From Prevotellaceae bacterium KH2P17 (GTDB lineage Bacteria; Bacteroidota; Bacteroidia; Bacteroidales; Bacteroidaceae), in assembly GCA_900199655.1 (NCBI GenBank), contig FZRE01000003.1, positions 1 to 64,000 of the forward strand: a stretch of DNA of 64,000 nt. Reading direction: 5' to 3'. The notes below the pieces were generated by a model that was not told where the DNA came from, searched no databases, and saw only the letters and a list, made by a program, of their open reading frames with translations. The position numbers and the translations under genes are program-made. This document shows, one piece after another, positions 43,884 to 52,829 of the stretch. The number at the start of each line of letters is the position of its first letter. The stretch's first letter is position 1.

Positions 43884-46070
43884 ATGAAAAAAAACCTCTT
43901 CTTATTGTTTGTATTGCTCTCTGCTGCCGTCGGTGTGCGGGCGGAGAAAGTGACCATTGCCGCCAAGAACATCGCCATTGTTCTGGATGTTGAAAATGGC
44001 CGTCAGCCCCAGTATCTCTACTTCGGCACCCGGCTGAGTGCTGCCGACGAGGCTGCCCTGCAGCTGCCCCAGGGCGGCCGCATGGATGCTTACCCGGCCT
44101 ATGGGCTCAACACGCCGGCCGAAGCAGCACTCGCCATGCGCCATGCCGACGGCAACCTGTCTACTGCCTTGGTGGCAACGGGCGTATCTCGGCAGGGCAA
44201 TGTTACCACCATTCACCTCGAGGACCCCGTCTATGCCACGCAGGTTGACCTGAAATACAAGGCCTACGCAGATGTTGACATGATTGAGATGTGGACCGAG
44301 ATAACCAACCGCGAGAAGTCTGCCGTTACGCTCACCCAGTTTGCCAGCGCCATGCTGCCCATCCGCCGGGGCAACGTGTGGCTCTCGCACCTCTACGGCT
44401 CGTGGGCCAACGAGGGCCGGCTGGCCGAAGAGGAGCTGCTGCCGGGACAGAAAATCATCAAGAACAAGGACGGCGTGCGCAACAGTCATACCGACCATGC
44501 CGAAGTAATGTTCTCCCTGGATGGTAAAGGTCGCGAGAATGCAGGTGACGTAATAGGCGCCGCCCTGTGCTACAGCGGCAACTACAAGCTTAAGGTCGAG
44601 ACCGATGATACGGACTATCATTACTTCTTTGCAGGCATAAATGAGGAGAATTCCGAGTATCATCTCAAGCGCGGAGAGACCTTCCGCACGCCCGTTCTGG
44701 CACTAACATTCAGCCGTGAAGGCCTGAGCGGGGCCAGCCGAAACTTCCACAAGTGGGGCCGCACTTATCAACTGGCCCACGGCAACAAGCCTCGCAAGAT
44801 ACTGCTCAACAGCTGGGAGGGTGTTTACTTTGACATCAACGAGGCCGGCATGGACCAGATGATGGCCGACATAGCCGGCATGGGCGGCGAACTCTTTGTG
44901 ATGGACGACGGCTGGTTCGGCGAGAAATACCCGCGAAAGAACGACCACACCTCGCTCGGCGACTGGCAGGTGGACCGCCAGAAGCTGCCTCACGGCATTG
45001 AGGGGCTCATAGCCGACGCGGGAAAACACGGCATCAGCTTCGGCATCTGGATAGAACCCGAAATGACGAACCGCATCAGCGAACTCTACGAAAAACATCC
45101 CGACTGGATTATCAAGGCGCCCCGGCGCGACGCGGTGCAGGGTAGGGGAGGCACGCAGCTGGTGCTCGACCTGAGCAATCCTAAGGTGCAGGACTTCGCC
45201 TTCGGCATAGTCGACGGGCTGATGACCAGGTATCCGGGCATCGACTACATCAAGTGGGATGCCAACATGGCCGTCATGAACCACGGTTCGCAGTATCTGC
45301 CCATGCAGGACCAGAGCCATCTCTACATTGCCTACCACGAGGGCTTCCGCAAACTGTGCGACCGCATCCGCTCGAAGTATCCCGACCTCACCATTCAGGC
45401 ATGTGCCAGCGGCGGCGGAAGGGCCAACTGGGGCGTGCTGCCTTGGTTCGACGAGTTCTGGGTCAGCGACAACACAGACGCCCTACAGCGTGTGTACATG
45501 CAGTGGGGCACCAGCTATTTCTTCCCCGCCATTGCCATGGCGAGCCACATCAGCGCCGTACCAAACCACACGGTGTTCCGCACCACGTCGCTCAAGTACC
45601 GTATCGACGTGGCCATGAGCGGCCGGCTGGGCATGGAAATCCAGCCCAAGAACATGACCGATGCCGAGAAGGCGCTCTGCCGGCAGGCCATTACGGAGTA
45701 CAAGCAGATACGCCCCGTGGTCCAGTTTGGCAACATCTACCGCCTGCAGAGCCCATACGACAGGCAGGGAGTGGCCTCGCTCATGTACGTTGATGATGCC
45801 CGGAGCAAGGCCGTGTTCTACTGGTGGAAGACCGATAACTTTGCCAACCAACACCTGCCGCGCATCAAGATGGCGGGCCTGCAGGCCAACAGGAACTATC
45901 GCGTACACGAGCTGAACCGCATCGACAACAAACCTCTCGACTTCGAGAGAAAGAGCTTCAGCGGCGCGTACCTGATGGAGCATGGCCTCGAAATACCCTA
46001 CACGCACTCCGTAGACCATGCCGAAAGGAACGAATGGTCGAGCCGTGTGCTCTTTCTGGAAGCACAATAA
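43884..46070 (+). CDS. Alpha-galactosidase, glycoside hydrolase family 36
   Basis: A 728-residue exported enzyme (signal MKKNLFLLFVLLSAAVGVRA). An N-terminal beta-sandwich precedes the barrel, which carries NSWEGVYFD, the substrate loop VMDDGWFGE, the nucleophile motif YIKWDANMAVM and the acid/base motif VSDNTD. These are the GH36 signatures for releasing terminal alpha-linked galactose from raffinose-type or galactomannan oligosaccharides. The start at 43884 is set by the signal peptide and promoter; the longer in-frame extension crosses repeat copy 4 and is not real. It is co-transcribed with the GH31 gene 15 bases downstream. Confidence 0.93.
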   Translation: MKKNLFLLFVLLSAAVGVRAEKVTIAAKNIAIVLDVENGRQPQYLYFGTRLSAADEAALQLPQGGRMDAYPAYGLNTPAEAALAMRHADGNLSTALVATGVSRQGNVTTIHLEDPVYATQVDLKYKAYADVDMIEMWTEITNREKSAVTLTQFASAMLPIRRGNVWLSHLYGSWANEGRLAEEELLPGQKIIKNKDGVRNSHTDHAEVMFSLDGKGRENAGDVIGAALCYSGNYKLKVETDDTDYHYFFAGINEENSEYHLKRGETFRTPVLALTFSREGLSGASRNFHKWGRTYQLAHGNKPRKILLNSWEGVYFDINEAGMDQMMADIAGMGGELFVMDDGWFGEKYPRKNDHTSLGDWQVDRQKLPHGIEGLIADAGKHGISFGIWIEPEMTNRISELYEKHPDWIIKAPRRDAVQGRGGTQLVLDLSNPKVQDFAFGIVDGLMTRYPGIDYIKWDANMAVMNHGSQYLPMQDQSHLYIAYHEGFRKLCDRIRSKYPDLTIQACASGGGRANWGVLPWFDEFWVSDNTDALQRVYMQWGTSYFFPAIAMASHISAVPNHTVFRTTSLKYRIDVAMSGRLGMEIQPKNMTDAEKALCRQAITEYKQIRPVVQFGNIYRLQSPYDRQGVASLMYVDDARSKAVFYWWKTDNFANQHLPRIKMAGLQANRNYRVHELNRIDNKPLDFERKSFSGAYLMEHGLEIPYTHSVDHAERNEWSSRVLFLEAQ

Positions 46071-46085
46071 CCAATCCCGAAGGCT

Positions 46086-48971
46086 ATGAAAAAGCTAACG
46101 ATATTTCTCCTCTCAGCGCTCTGTATGGTGTCCATGCAGCTTTGGGCACAGCGTTTCGTCGACGTGCCGCTGCTCAGTCCGGTAGCCGGAGGGCCGCAGC
46201 TGGTGCGCCTGCAGGTTGTGAGCGACAAAATCATACGTGTGGAGGCAACGCCCGAACGGGCCTTCCCTGCTAAGCAGAGTCTCATCATCGTGCCGCAGAA
46301 ACCTTTCTCCGACTATCAGGTAAAGCAATCGGCAACGGCCGTAACCGTAAGCACCCGCAGCCTGCGGGCTGTGGTCGACCGCAGTAACGGGCACGTCCGC
46401 TTCTTCTCGTCCGGCGGCCGCGAACTGCTTGCCGGCGACGGGGCAGGGGGCATGAAGTTTACTCCGTTCACCGTGCCGGAGCGAGAGATTGGCGCCGACA
46501 GCAAGCTCACCGAGGCCCAAAAGCATGGCTGGACGTGGCAGGCTACGTTCGCTTCGCCTGCCGATGAAGCCTTCTACGGGCTCGGGCAGCATCAGTCGGA
46601 GGAGCTGAACATGAAAGGACGGAACGAAGATTTGTTCCAGTACAATACCAAAATCAGCGTTCCGTTCGTGTTGAGCAACAAGGGCTACGGCCTCCTGTGG
46701 GACAGTTACAGCTATTGCCGCTTTGGAAATCCGGCCGAATACCTGCAGTTGAACGGCGCTTTCAGCCTCTACGACCGCGACGGAAAGCCCGGAGGACTGA
46801 CCGGAACTTATGTTGGCAAGAACGGCGAGCAGCTCGTCAGGACAGAAGACTCCATTTACTTTGAGAACTCGGAGACCATCGTCAACCTGCCCCGGGGCTT
46901 CAAGTTGAATGGTTCACACGTAACTTACGAGGGCTTCATCGAGGCTCCCGTCGACAATCTCTACCGTTTCATACTCTATTATGCGGGCTATGTAAGGGTG
47001 TTCATAGACGGTACCGAGGTGGTGCCCGAGCGTTGGCGCACGGCCTGGAACCCCAATGCGTACAAGTTCAACTATGCCTTGAAGCGCGGCAAGCGTGCCC
47101 GCCTGAAGATTGACTGGAAGCCTGATGGCGACGTGAGTTACTGCGGTTTGCGTGCTGCCGCGCCCCGTCCGGAAGCCGAGCAGGCCAAGTTGAGCATCTG
47201 GAGCGAGATGTCGCGCGACATGGATTACTACTTCATAGCCGGCAACAGCATGGATGAAGTGATTTCGGGTTACCGCACCTTGACTGGCCGGGCACAGGTA
47301 ATGCCCCGCTGGGTCATGGGTTTCTGGCAGAGCAGGGAGCGTTACAAGACCTCCGGAGAAATCGAACGGACGCTGGCTGAGTTCCGTCAGCGCCACATAC
47401 CCATTGATAACATCGTGCAGGACTGGAACTATTGGCGCCTGGATGATTGGGGCAGCCATGCGTTTGAGGCTGACCGGTATCCCAATCCGCAAGCTATGCT
47501 CGACAGCGTGCATGCCATGCACGGCCGGTTCATGATTAGCGTGTGGCCCAAATTCTATGTCACGACCAACCACTACAGGCAGTTGGACGCCCGCGGATGG
47601 ATGTATCACCAGGCTGTTCGCGACTCCATATACGACTGGTTGGGCTTCATGGGCTCGTTCTACGATGCCTACGACGCCGGCGCACGCAAGCTGTTCTGGA
47701 AGCAGATGAATGAAGAACTCTACTCGAAATACCGCTATGGCATCGATGCCTGGTGGATGGATGCCTCGGAACCCAATGTACGCGATTGCACGCCGATGTG
47801 GTATCGCAAGGCACTTTGCGGCCCCACGGCCCTCGGCTCGGCAACAGAATACTTCAACGCCTACAGCATCGTGAATGCCGATGCCATCTACAACGGGCAG
47901 CGCTCGGTAAATCCCGGCCGCCGGGTGTTCCTGCTTACGCGCAGCGGATTTGCCGGCGAGCAGCGCTACAGCACTGCTTCGTGGAGCGGAGACATAGGCA
48001 CCCGTTGGGAAGACATGCGTGCCCAGATGACTGCGGGCATGAATTTCTCCATGAGCGGCATACCCTTCTGGGGGATGGATCAGGGCGGTTTCTGTGTCGA
48101 GAACAGGTATATGGCAGCCCAGACTGCCTTTGACCAGACCGGAGAAGAGAACGCCGACCTGCAGGAATGGCGCGAGCTGCAAGCCCGCTGGAACCAGTTC
48201 GGTTGCTTCATCCCGTTGTATCGCACGCACGGACAGTGGCCTTTGCGCGAGGTTTGGAACATAGCACCCGAGTCGCATCCGGCCTACAAGAGCATCGTAT
48301 GGTACCACCGGCTGCGCTACAGGCTCATGCCGTACCTGTATTCGATGGCCGGCGCCGTCCACTTCAGCGACTACACGATGATGCGGGCACTGGTGATGGA
48401 CTTCACGGACGACGCCCGCGTCAACAACATCAAGGACCAGTGGATGTTCGGCCCCTCGCTCATGGCGTGCCCGGTGGGTTATTACAAGGCCCGCTCCCGC
48501 GAGGTTTACCTGCCGCGGCAGCGTGGTTGGTTCGACTTCTATACGGGCAAGCACTATGCCGGTGGCCAGACCATAACGGCCAGTGCGCCGTATGAACGCA
48601 TTCCGGTGTTCGTTCCCGAAGGTTCCATCATTCCCATTGGACCGGCTATGGAGTGGAGTGACGAGAAGCCGGCGGAGCTCATCAACCTCTATGTTTACGG
48701 CGGGCGCGATGCTGAATTCACGCTTTACGAAGATGAGAATACCAACTATGACTATGAGAAAGGGCAGTATTCGACAATCAAATTCAGCTATCATTCAGCT
48801 TCGCAGACGCTCACCATCAGTCGCCGTAACGGCCGGTTTGACGGTATGTTGCAGCAGCGCAGGTTCAACATCGTGCTGATAGACGCTGCCCATGGGCGCC
48901 CCCTCGACCTTGACAAGCCACAGGGGCGGATGGTGAAGTACAGCGGCAAGGCGGTGAAAGTAAAGCTCTGA
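46086..48971 (+). CDS. Glycoside hydrolase family 31 (alpha-xylosidase/glucosidase type) with PA14 insert
   Basis: A 961-residue exported enzyme (signal MKKLTIFLLSALCMVSMQLW, cleavage near Ala-Gln). An N-terminal sandwich contains a PA14-like insertion (about residues 235-365, GGLTGTYVGKNGE to CGLRAAA). A GH31 barrel follows with nucleophile Asp559 in WWMDASEPN and acid/base Asp636 in SWSGDIGTRW. A PA14 insert at this position is known from xyloglucan-degrading alpha-xylosidases of gut Bacteroides, which makes alpha-xylosidase the leading guess. The neighbouring GH36 suggests removal of galactose and xylose side chains. No SusC/D pair is adjacent. Confidence 0.9.
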   Translation: MKKLTIFLLSALCMVSMQLWAQRFVDVPLLSPVAGGPQLVRLQVVSDKIIRVEATPERAFPAKQSLIIVPQKPFSDYQVKQSATAVTVSTRSLRAVVDRSNGHVRFFSSGGRELLAGDGAGGMKFTPFTVPEREIGADSKLTEAQKHGWTWQATFASPADEAFYGLGQHQSEELNMKGRNEDLFQYNTKISVPFVLSNKGYGLLWDSYSYCRFGNPAEYLQLNGAFSLYDRDGKPGGLTGTYVGKNGEQLVRTEDSIYFENSETIVNLPRGFKLNGSHVTYEGFIEAPVDNLYRFILYYAGYVRVFIDGTEVVPERWRTAWNPNAYKFNYALKRGKRARLKIDWKPDGDVSYCGLRAAAPRPEAEQAKLSIWSEMSRDMDYYFIAGNSMDEVISGYRTLTGRAQVMPRWVMGFWQSRERYKTSGEIERTLAEFRQRHIPIDNIVQDWNYWRLDDWGSHAFEADRYPNPQAMLDSVHAMHGRFMISVWPKFYVTTNHYRQLDARGWMYHQAVRDSIYDWLGFMGSFYDAYDAGARKLFWKQMNEELYSKYRYGIDAWWMDASEPNVRDCTPMWYRKALCGPTALGSATEYFNAYSIVNADAIYNGQRSVNPGRRVFLLTRSGFAGEQRYSTASWSGDIGTRWEDMRAQMTAGMNFSMSGIPFWGMDQGGFCVENRYMAAQTAFDQTGEENADLQEWRELQARWNQFGCFIPLYRTHGQWPLREVWNIAPESHPAYKSIVWYHRLRYRLMPYLYSMAGAVHFSDYTMMRALVMDFTDDARVNNIKDQWMFGPSLMACPVGYYKARSREVYLPRQRGWFDFYTGKHYAGGQTITASAPYERIPVFVPEGSIIPIGPAMEWSDEKPAELINLYVYGGRDAEFTLYEDENTNYDYEKGQYSTIKFSYHSASQTLTISRRNGRFDGMLQQRRFNIVLIDAAHGRPLDLDKPQGRMVKYSGKAVKVKL

Positions 48972-49062
48972 CCAGCGCCCGAACGGCATCGGCAGCCGTT
49001 ATTGCAGTAAGAATGGTAACTTCTCCAGCAATTCGGATAGCGCGAATTTGCCTGTTTTTCCT

Positions 49063-49070
49063 TACCTTTG
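49063..49070 (+). promoter_or_regulatory. -7 box TACCTTTG for the alpha/beta hydrolase gene
   Basis: Consensus -7 box 24 bases before the ATG at 49094; no TTG at 19-21 bases. It excludes the upstream in-frame ATG at 49013. Confidence 0.5.
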
Positions 49071-49093
49071 CATGCAACAAACAAAGTGTATGT

Positions 49094-50146
49094 ATGAAAG
49101 CAGTAAGTTTAATAACCTGCCTCCTGATGCTGACAACAGGTGTGGGGGCGCAGAATACAGGAAAGGAAAAGAGTATGGAGCAAATGAATTTGACGCAGGA
49201 ATGGGACAAGGTGTTCCCGCAGAGTGACAAGGTAGACCACTGCAAGGTTACCTTCCACAACCGTTACGGCATCACGCTGGCGGCCGACCTCTACAAACCC
49301 AAGGGCGCAACGGGGCGACTGGCTGCCTTGGCCGTGAGCGGTCCTTTCGGCGCAGTGAAGGAGCAGAGCTCCGGACTCTATGCGCAGACCATGGCCGAGC
49401 GTGGCTTTCTGGCGCTGGCTTTTGACCCCTCGTTTACCGGCGAGAGTGGAGGAGAGCCGCGGGGCATGAACTCGCTCGACATTAACAGCGACGATTTCAG
49501 CGCTGCCGTCGACTATCTGAGCAACCGTAACGACGTAGACGCCGAGCGCATAGGTATCATCGGCGTGTGCGGATGGGGTGGCATTGCCCTCAACGCAGCC
49601 AGCATCGACACCCGCATCAAGGCCACCGTGGCCTCTACCATGTACGATATGCCGCGTGTGGGTGCCTACGGTTACTTTGACAAAACTACCGCCCAGGAGC
49701 GTTACGAGATGAAACAGCAGCTCAACAAGCAGCGTACTGCCGACTATCGCAACGGCACCTACGCCAAAGCAGGTGGCGTAGTTGACCCGCTGCCGGCAGA
49801 TGCACCGCAGTTCGTTAAGGAGTATTACGCCTACTACAAGCAGCCGCGCGGCTACCATAAGCGGTCGGTAAACTCGAACGAAGGCTGGAATCTGACGGCC
49901 AACCTGAACTATATGAACGACAAAATACTCGTTCACCCGGAGGATTTAAGGAGTGCCGTGCTCGTTATTCATGGCGAGAAGGCCCACAGTCGCTATATGG
50001 GAGAGGATGCGTTCAAGCTGTTGCAGGGTGACAACAAGCAGTTGCTGATTGTTCCCGGAGCCACACATACAGACCTGTATGACCAGACGGACAAGATTCC
50101 CTTTGACAGAATGGAGCAGTTCTTCAGGCAGTATCTCGGCCAGTAA
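49094..50146 (+). CDS. Exported alpha/beta hydrolase
   Basis: A 350-residue protein with a type I signal peptide (MKAVSLITCLLMLTTGVGAQ). The alpha/beta-hydrolase core shows LAALAVSGPFGAVKEQSSGL, an atypical nucleophile elbow in IGIIGVCGWGG where Cys replaces the usual Ser, and a late PGATHTDLYD with the catalytic His. The Gly-x-Cys-x-Gly elbow suggests dienelactone-hydrolase-like chemistry. This family is often annotated as a secreted hydrolase. It has its own -7 box and a strong terminator. The substrate is unknown. Confidence 0.85.
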   Translation: MKAVSLITCLLMLTTGVGAQNTGKEKSMEQMNLTQEWDKVFPQSDKVDHCKVTFHNRYGITLAADLYKPKGATGRLAALAVSGPFGAVKEQSSGLYAQTMAERGFLALAFDPSFTGESGGEPRGMNSLDINSDDFSAAVDYLSNRNDVDAERIGIIGVCGWGGIALNAASIDTRIKATVASTMYDMPRVGAYGYFDKTTAQERYEMKQQLNKQRTADYRNGTYAKAGGVVDPLPADAPQFVKEYYAYYKQPRGYHKRSVNSNEGWNLTANLNYMNDKILVHPEDLRSAVLVIHGEKAHSRYMGEDAFKLLQGDNKQLLIVPGATHTDLYDQTDKIPFDRMEQFFRQYLGQ

Positions 50147-50177
50147 GCCTGCCCCGGTCTGCAGACCAGCAATTTTC

Positions 50178-50224
50178 AAAGGGCGAAAAGCACCGCAACG
50201 CCGCTGCTTTTCGCCCTTTTCTTG
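50178..50224 (+). terminator. Terminator after the alpha/beta hydrolase gene
   Basis: AAAGGGCGAAAAGCA (50178-50192) pairs perfectly with TGCTTTTCGCCCTTT (50205-50219), followed by T residues. Confidence 0.92.
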
Positions 50225-50354
50225 TTTTTGTCCTGCTAACTTTGTCATTTGCGAATATAGTATATTTCCATAATACAATATATTATTCGCATTCCAGGAG
50301 AATATAAAATAAGAGCTTGAAGTGCCGCTTTCGGAGTACGATAGTGATGCTTCA

Positions 50355-50426
50355 CGAACTTTCGACACTTGTCGCACAATCGTTTGACAGGTGTCACACA
50401 ATCGTGCGACAAGTGTCGAAAGTTCC
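50355..50426 (-). repeat. 72-bp triple-dyad repeat, copy 5
   Basis: Arms CGAACTTT and AAAGTTCC enclose dyads CGACACTTGTCG, TGACAGGTGTCA and CGACAAGTGTCG. Spacers are CACAATCGTT and CACAATCGTG. The outer arm (GATGCTTC) is on the left, so the copy is inverted. It lies between two convergent genes, well after the upstream terminator. Confidence 0.9.
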
Positions 50427-50523
50427 CGAATGTGGTCTTTTGAACTGAAAAAGCTATAAAAAAGGGTGGCAATTGGTTTAATGATTGTTGATTGTTTGCG
50501 TCAAGCAGGCATTATCCACCAAT

Positions 50524-50611
50524 CAAATCATAATTATCAATTGTCCATTTTCAATTCTCAATTATCACAAATCATAATTATCAATTGTCAATTCTCCATT
50601 CTCAATTACCA
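50524..50611. repeat. AT-rich 44-bp tandem duplication
   Basis: The 20-mer CAAATCATAATTATCAATTG starts at 50524 and again at 50568, with further similar CAATT-rich units to about 50611. It lies directly downstream of the radical SAM gene. Confidence 0.7.
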
Positions 50612-50615
50612 CCGG

Positions 50616-51395
50616 TCAGTACGATGCCGTACATGGAATTCCGGCTGCAACCACCCGGTCGCGTATGGCATCAAGCTCCTGCGGGGTGGCTTTCAGCAAG
50701 CCGTGGTCGGGCGTTTCGCGGTCGATGGTGTAAATCATCACCTCGCTCGGGGCGATGTCTTTAACGGCTGCAAGCCACGGGGTGACGTATTCGTCGCCCG
50801 TGTTGTCAACACTTTTGCCGCCGCTTGTTCCCTTCATGAACAGCGTCTGGATGATGACGTGGCCACCAAACGATTTGAGGCCGGCAATGATTTGCCGCAC
50901 GTCGTAGTGCGGACTCACGGGTCGGTCGACCCTACGGATGTAGTCCGCGTTGACGGTATCTAACTTGAGGATGTTGTTGTCGACCTTCATCAGCGCGCTG
51001 TGTACATCCTGCCGGTGAATGAAAGTAGCGTTGCTGAGCACCGAAATCTTGGCTTCGGGGCAGTAGCTGTTGCGCAGTCGCACGGTATCGTCGATGATTC
51101 CGGCAAACTCCGGATGGCTGGTAGGCTCGCCGTTGCCGGCAAAGGTGAGCACGTCGGGGTGCTGTCCTTGCTCGTGCATCAGCCTTAGCTGGGCCTCCAA
51201 GGCCGCGGCCACCTCGCTTCGGGAGGGCCTTTTCAGCTTGGGCAGGCGGTCTTTGTTAAAGCCACATTCGCAGTACACGCAGTCGAAAGTGCAGCTCTTG
51301 CCGTCTGGCGGCAGCAGGTTGATGCCCAGTGAAAGCCCCAGCCGGCGGCTGTGAACGGGCCCGTAGATGGGTGCGGGGTATATTCTTGTACTCAT
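50616..51395 (-). CDS. Radical SAM protein
   Basis: A 259-residue radical S-adenosylmethionine enzyme. The 4Fe-4S motif is CTFDCVYCECG (Cys35, Cys39, Cys42), and the SAM-binding GNGEPTSHPEF motif is the usual GGEP counterpart. The N-terminal YGPVHSRRLGLSLGINLLPP block resembles a widespread family of stand-alone radical SAM proteins with no assigned reaction. It is monocistronic with its own -7 box, convergent to the hydrolase gene. Confidence 0.88.
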   Translation of the reverse strand: MSTRIYPAPIYGPVHSRRLGLSLGINLLPPDGKSCTFDCVYCECGFNKDRLPKLKRPSRSEVAAALEAQLRLMHEQGQHPDVLTFAGNGEPTSHPEFAGIIDDTVRLRNSYCPEAKISVLSNATFIHRQDVHSALMKVDNNILKLDTVNADYIRRVDRPVSPHYDVRQIIAGLKSFGGHVIIQTLFMKGTSGGKSVDNTGDEYVTPWLAAVKDIAPSEVMIYTIDRETPDHGLLKATPQELDAIRDRVVAAGIPCTASY

Positions 51396-51421
51396 GCTCT
51401 TTTGGTTTGGTTGTCGGGAAG

Positions 51422-51429
51422 CAAAGGTA
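51422..51429 (-). promoter_or_regulatory. -7 box TACCTTTG for the radical SAM gene
   Basis: Minus-strand consensus -7 box 26 bases before the ATG at 51395; no TTG at 19-21 bases. Confidence 0.5.
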
Positions 51430-51524
51430 CAACTAAATCGGGAGAAAGCAGTGGCAATCTTCAGTTTTTCGTATTCTGCGTAGTTAATGGTCGTTAAACA
51501 GTCGCTTAATCGTAATTTTTTTTG

Positions 51525-51532
51525 TTACTTTG
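51525..51532 (+). promoter_or_regulatory. Probable -7 box TTACTTTG for the ftsX operon
   Basis: One mismatch to TAnnTTTG. It would give a leader of about 90 bases containing a small GCAGG/CCTGC hairpin. No known riboswitch was recognised. Confidence 0.4.
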
Positions 51533-51630
51533 CACCGAAATTAGACGAAGTCCGTCCCCTGCGCAGGCCGTACCTGCAAGCGGATGGCTTTCTGCTTTTG
51601 ATAACTTAGGTATAATATTGCTTTCAGCTA

Positions 51631-52512
51631 ATGGGAAAAAACCGAAATAGAGCCCGCAGCCGGCAGGGGTTGCAGGTCGTTACTTTATGTATCAGTACGG
51701 CACTGGTGTTGATTTTGTTGGGAATGGTGGTGTTCTCCGTGCTTACGGCACGTAATCTCTCGTCGTACGTGAAGGAAAATCTCGTGGTGACGATGATGCT
51801 TGAACAGGACATGACTAACTCCGAGGCACAACAGCTGTGCACCAAGCTGAAAGCCCGTCCGTACATCAACCAGCTCTCGTTTATCAGTAAGGAGCAGGCG
51901 CTCAAGGAGCAAACTGCCGCCATGGGTACCGACCCTACGGAGTTTACCGGGGGCGACAATCCCTTCCTGGCATCGGTAGAGCTGACGCTGAAGGCCGACT
52001 ATGCCAACACCGACTCGCTGAAATGGATATCCAAAGAGCTGAAACGCTATCCCAAAGTGAGCGACATCACGTACCAGAAAGACCTCGTCGACAGCGTGAA
52101 CACTACGCTCACCAAGATCAGCATCGGCCTGCTTGTGCTGGCGGTGCTGCTTACCTTCGTTTCGTTCTCGCTCATTAACAACACCGTGAGGCTTGGTATT
52201 TACGCCCGCCGGTTCTCCATCCACACCATGAAACTTGTGGGTGCGTCGTGGAGTTTCATCCGTGGGCCGTTCATCCGCCGCGCCATCGGCATCGGCATCG
52301 TGGCCGCGCTGATAGCCTGCCTCGTGCTGGGCGGCTGCATCTATGCCCTCTATCGCTACGAGCCCGATACGCTTACGGTGGTTACGTGGCAGGTGATGGC
52401 CGTCACGGGCGGCGCCGTGCTGCTCTTCGGCATCATCATTACGGCCATCTGCGCAAGCATATCGGTTAACAAGTTCCTGCGTATGAAGGCTGGCGAACTG
52501 TACAAAATTTAG
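51631..52512 (+). CDS. ftsX: Cell division protein FtsX-like permease
   Basis: A 293-residue protein with four transmembrane helices: one near residue 20-40, then a periplasmic domain (about 45-165), then three C-terminal helices. This is the FtsX layout. FtsX works with the ATPase FtsE to activate peptidoglycan hydrolases at the septum. Family segments are MMLEQDMTNSEAQQLC and RLGIYARRFSIHTMKLVGAS. ftsE is not adjacent. It heads the operon ftsX-DUF3098-uppP-truB-queA-folK, a common arrangement in this phylum. Confidence 0.9.
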   Translation: MGKNRNRARSRQGLQVVTLCISTALVLILLGMVVFSVLTARNLSSYVKENLVVTMMLEQDMTNSEAQQLCTKLKARPYINQLSFISKEQALKEQTAAMGTDPTEFTGGDNPFLASVELTLKADYANTDSLKWISKELKRYPKVSDITYQKDLVDSVNTTLTKISIGLLVLAVLLTFVSFSLINNTVRLGIYARRFSIHTMKLVGASWSFIRGPFIRRAIGIGIVAALIACLVLGGCIYALYRYEPDTLTVVTWQVMAVTGGAVLLFGIIITAICASISVNKFLRMKAGELYKI

Positions 52513-52586
52513 CACCATCTGCGGCCGCTGCCCTGTGGAGAGCAGGCCGTCGGAGAAACAGAAACAAGAATATAGAGAGAAAAAGA

Positions 52587-52829
52587 ATGGACAGAAAGAA
52601 TTTTGCATTTGATAAGGTCAACTTCATTTTGCTGGCTGTCGGCATGTTGGTTGTCATCATCGGTTTCGTCCTGATGAGCGGTGGAGGCTCTTCCGAGAAT
52701 GCTTACGACCCCGCGATTTTCAGCCCCATGCGCATCAAAGTGGCACCCGTAGTGTGCTTTGTGGGCTTTGTTTCCATTATCTACGCGATTATCCGCAAAC
52801 CCAAGGACAACGATCAAAGCCAGGACTAA
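52587..52829 (+). CDS. DUF3098 family membrane protein
   Basis: An 80-residue protein with two transmembrane helices (about 12-31 and 51-70). The conserved start KNFAFDKVNFILLAVG and the middle PAIFSPMRIKVAPVVC match DUF3098, a Bacteroidota family usually found between ftsX and uppP as here. Function unknown. It abuts uppP directly (stop then ATG). Confidence 0.9.
   Translation: MDRKNFAFDKVNFILLAVGMLVVIIGFVLMSGGGSSENAYDPAIFSPMRIKVAPVVCFVGFVSIIYAIIRKPKDNDQSQD

Noticed and set aside
46914-48794. 626-codon minus-strand frame opposite the GH31 gene
   Set aside because: Antisense shadow with no signal or motif; the GH31 catalytic motifs lie on the plus strand.
51533-51630. Riboswitch upstream of ftsX
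   Set aside because: The leader has a small hairpin but no conserved riboswitch core that I recognise, and ftsX is not a typical riboswitch target.
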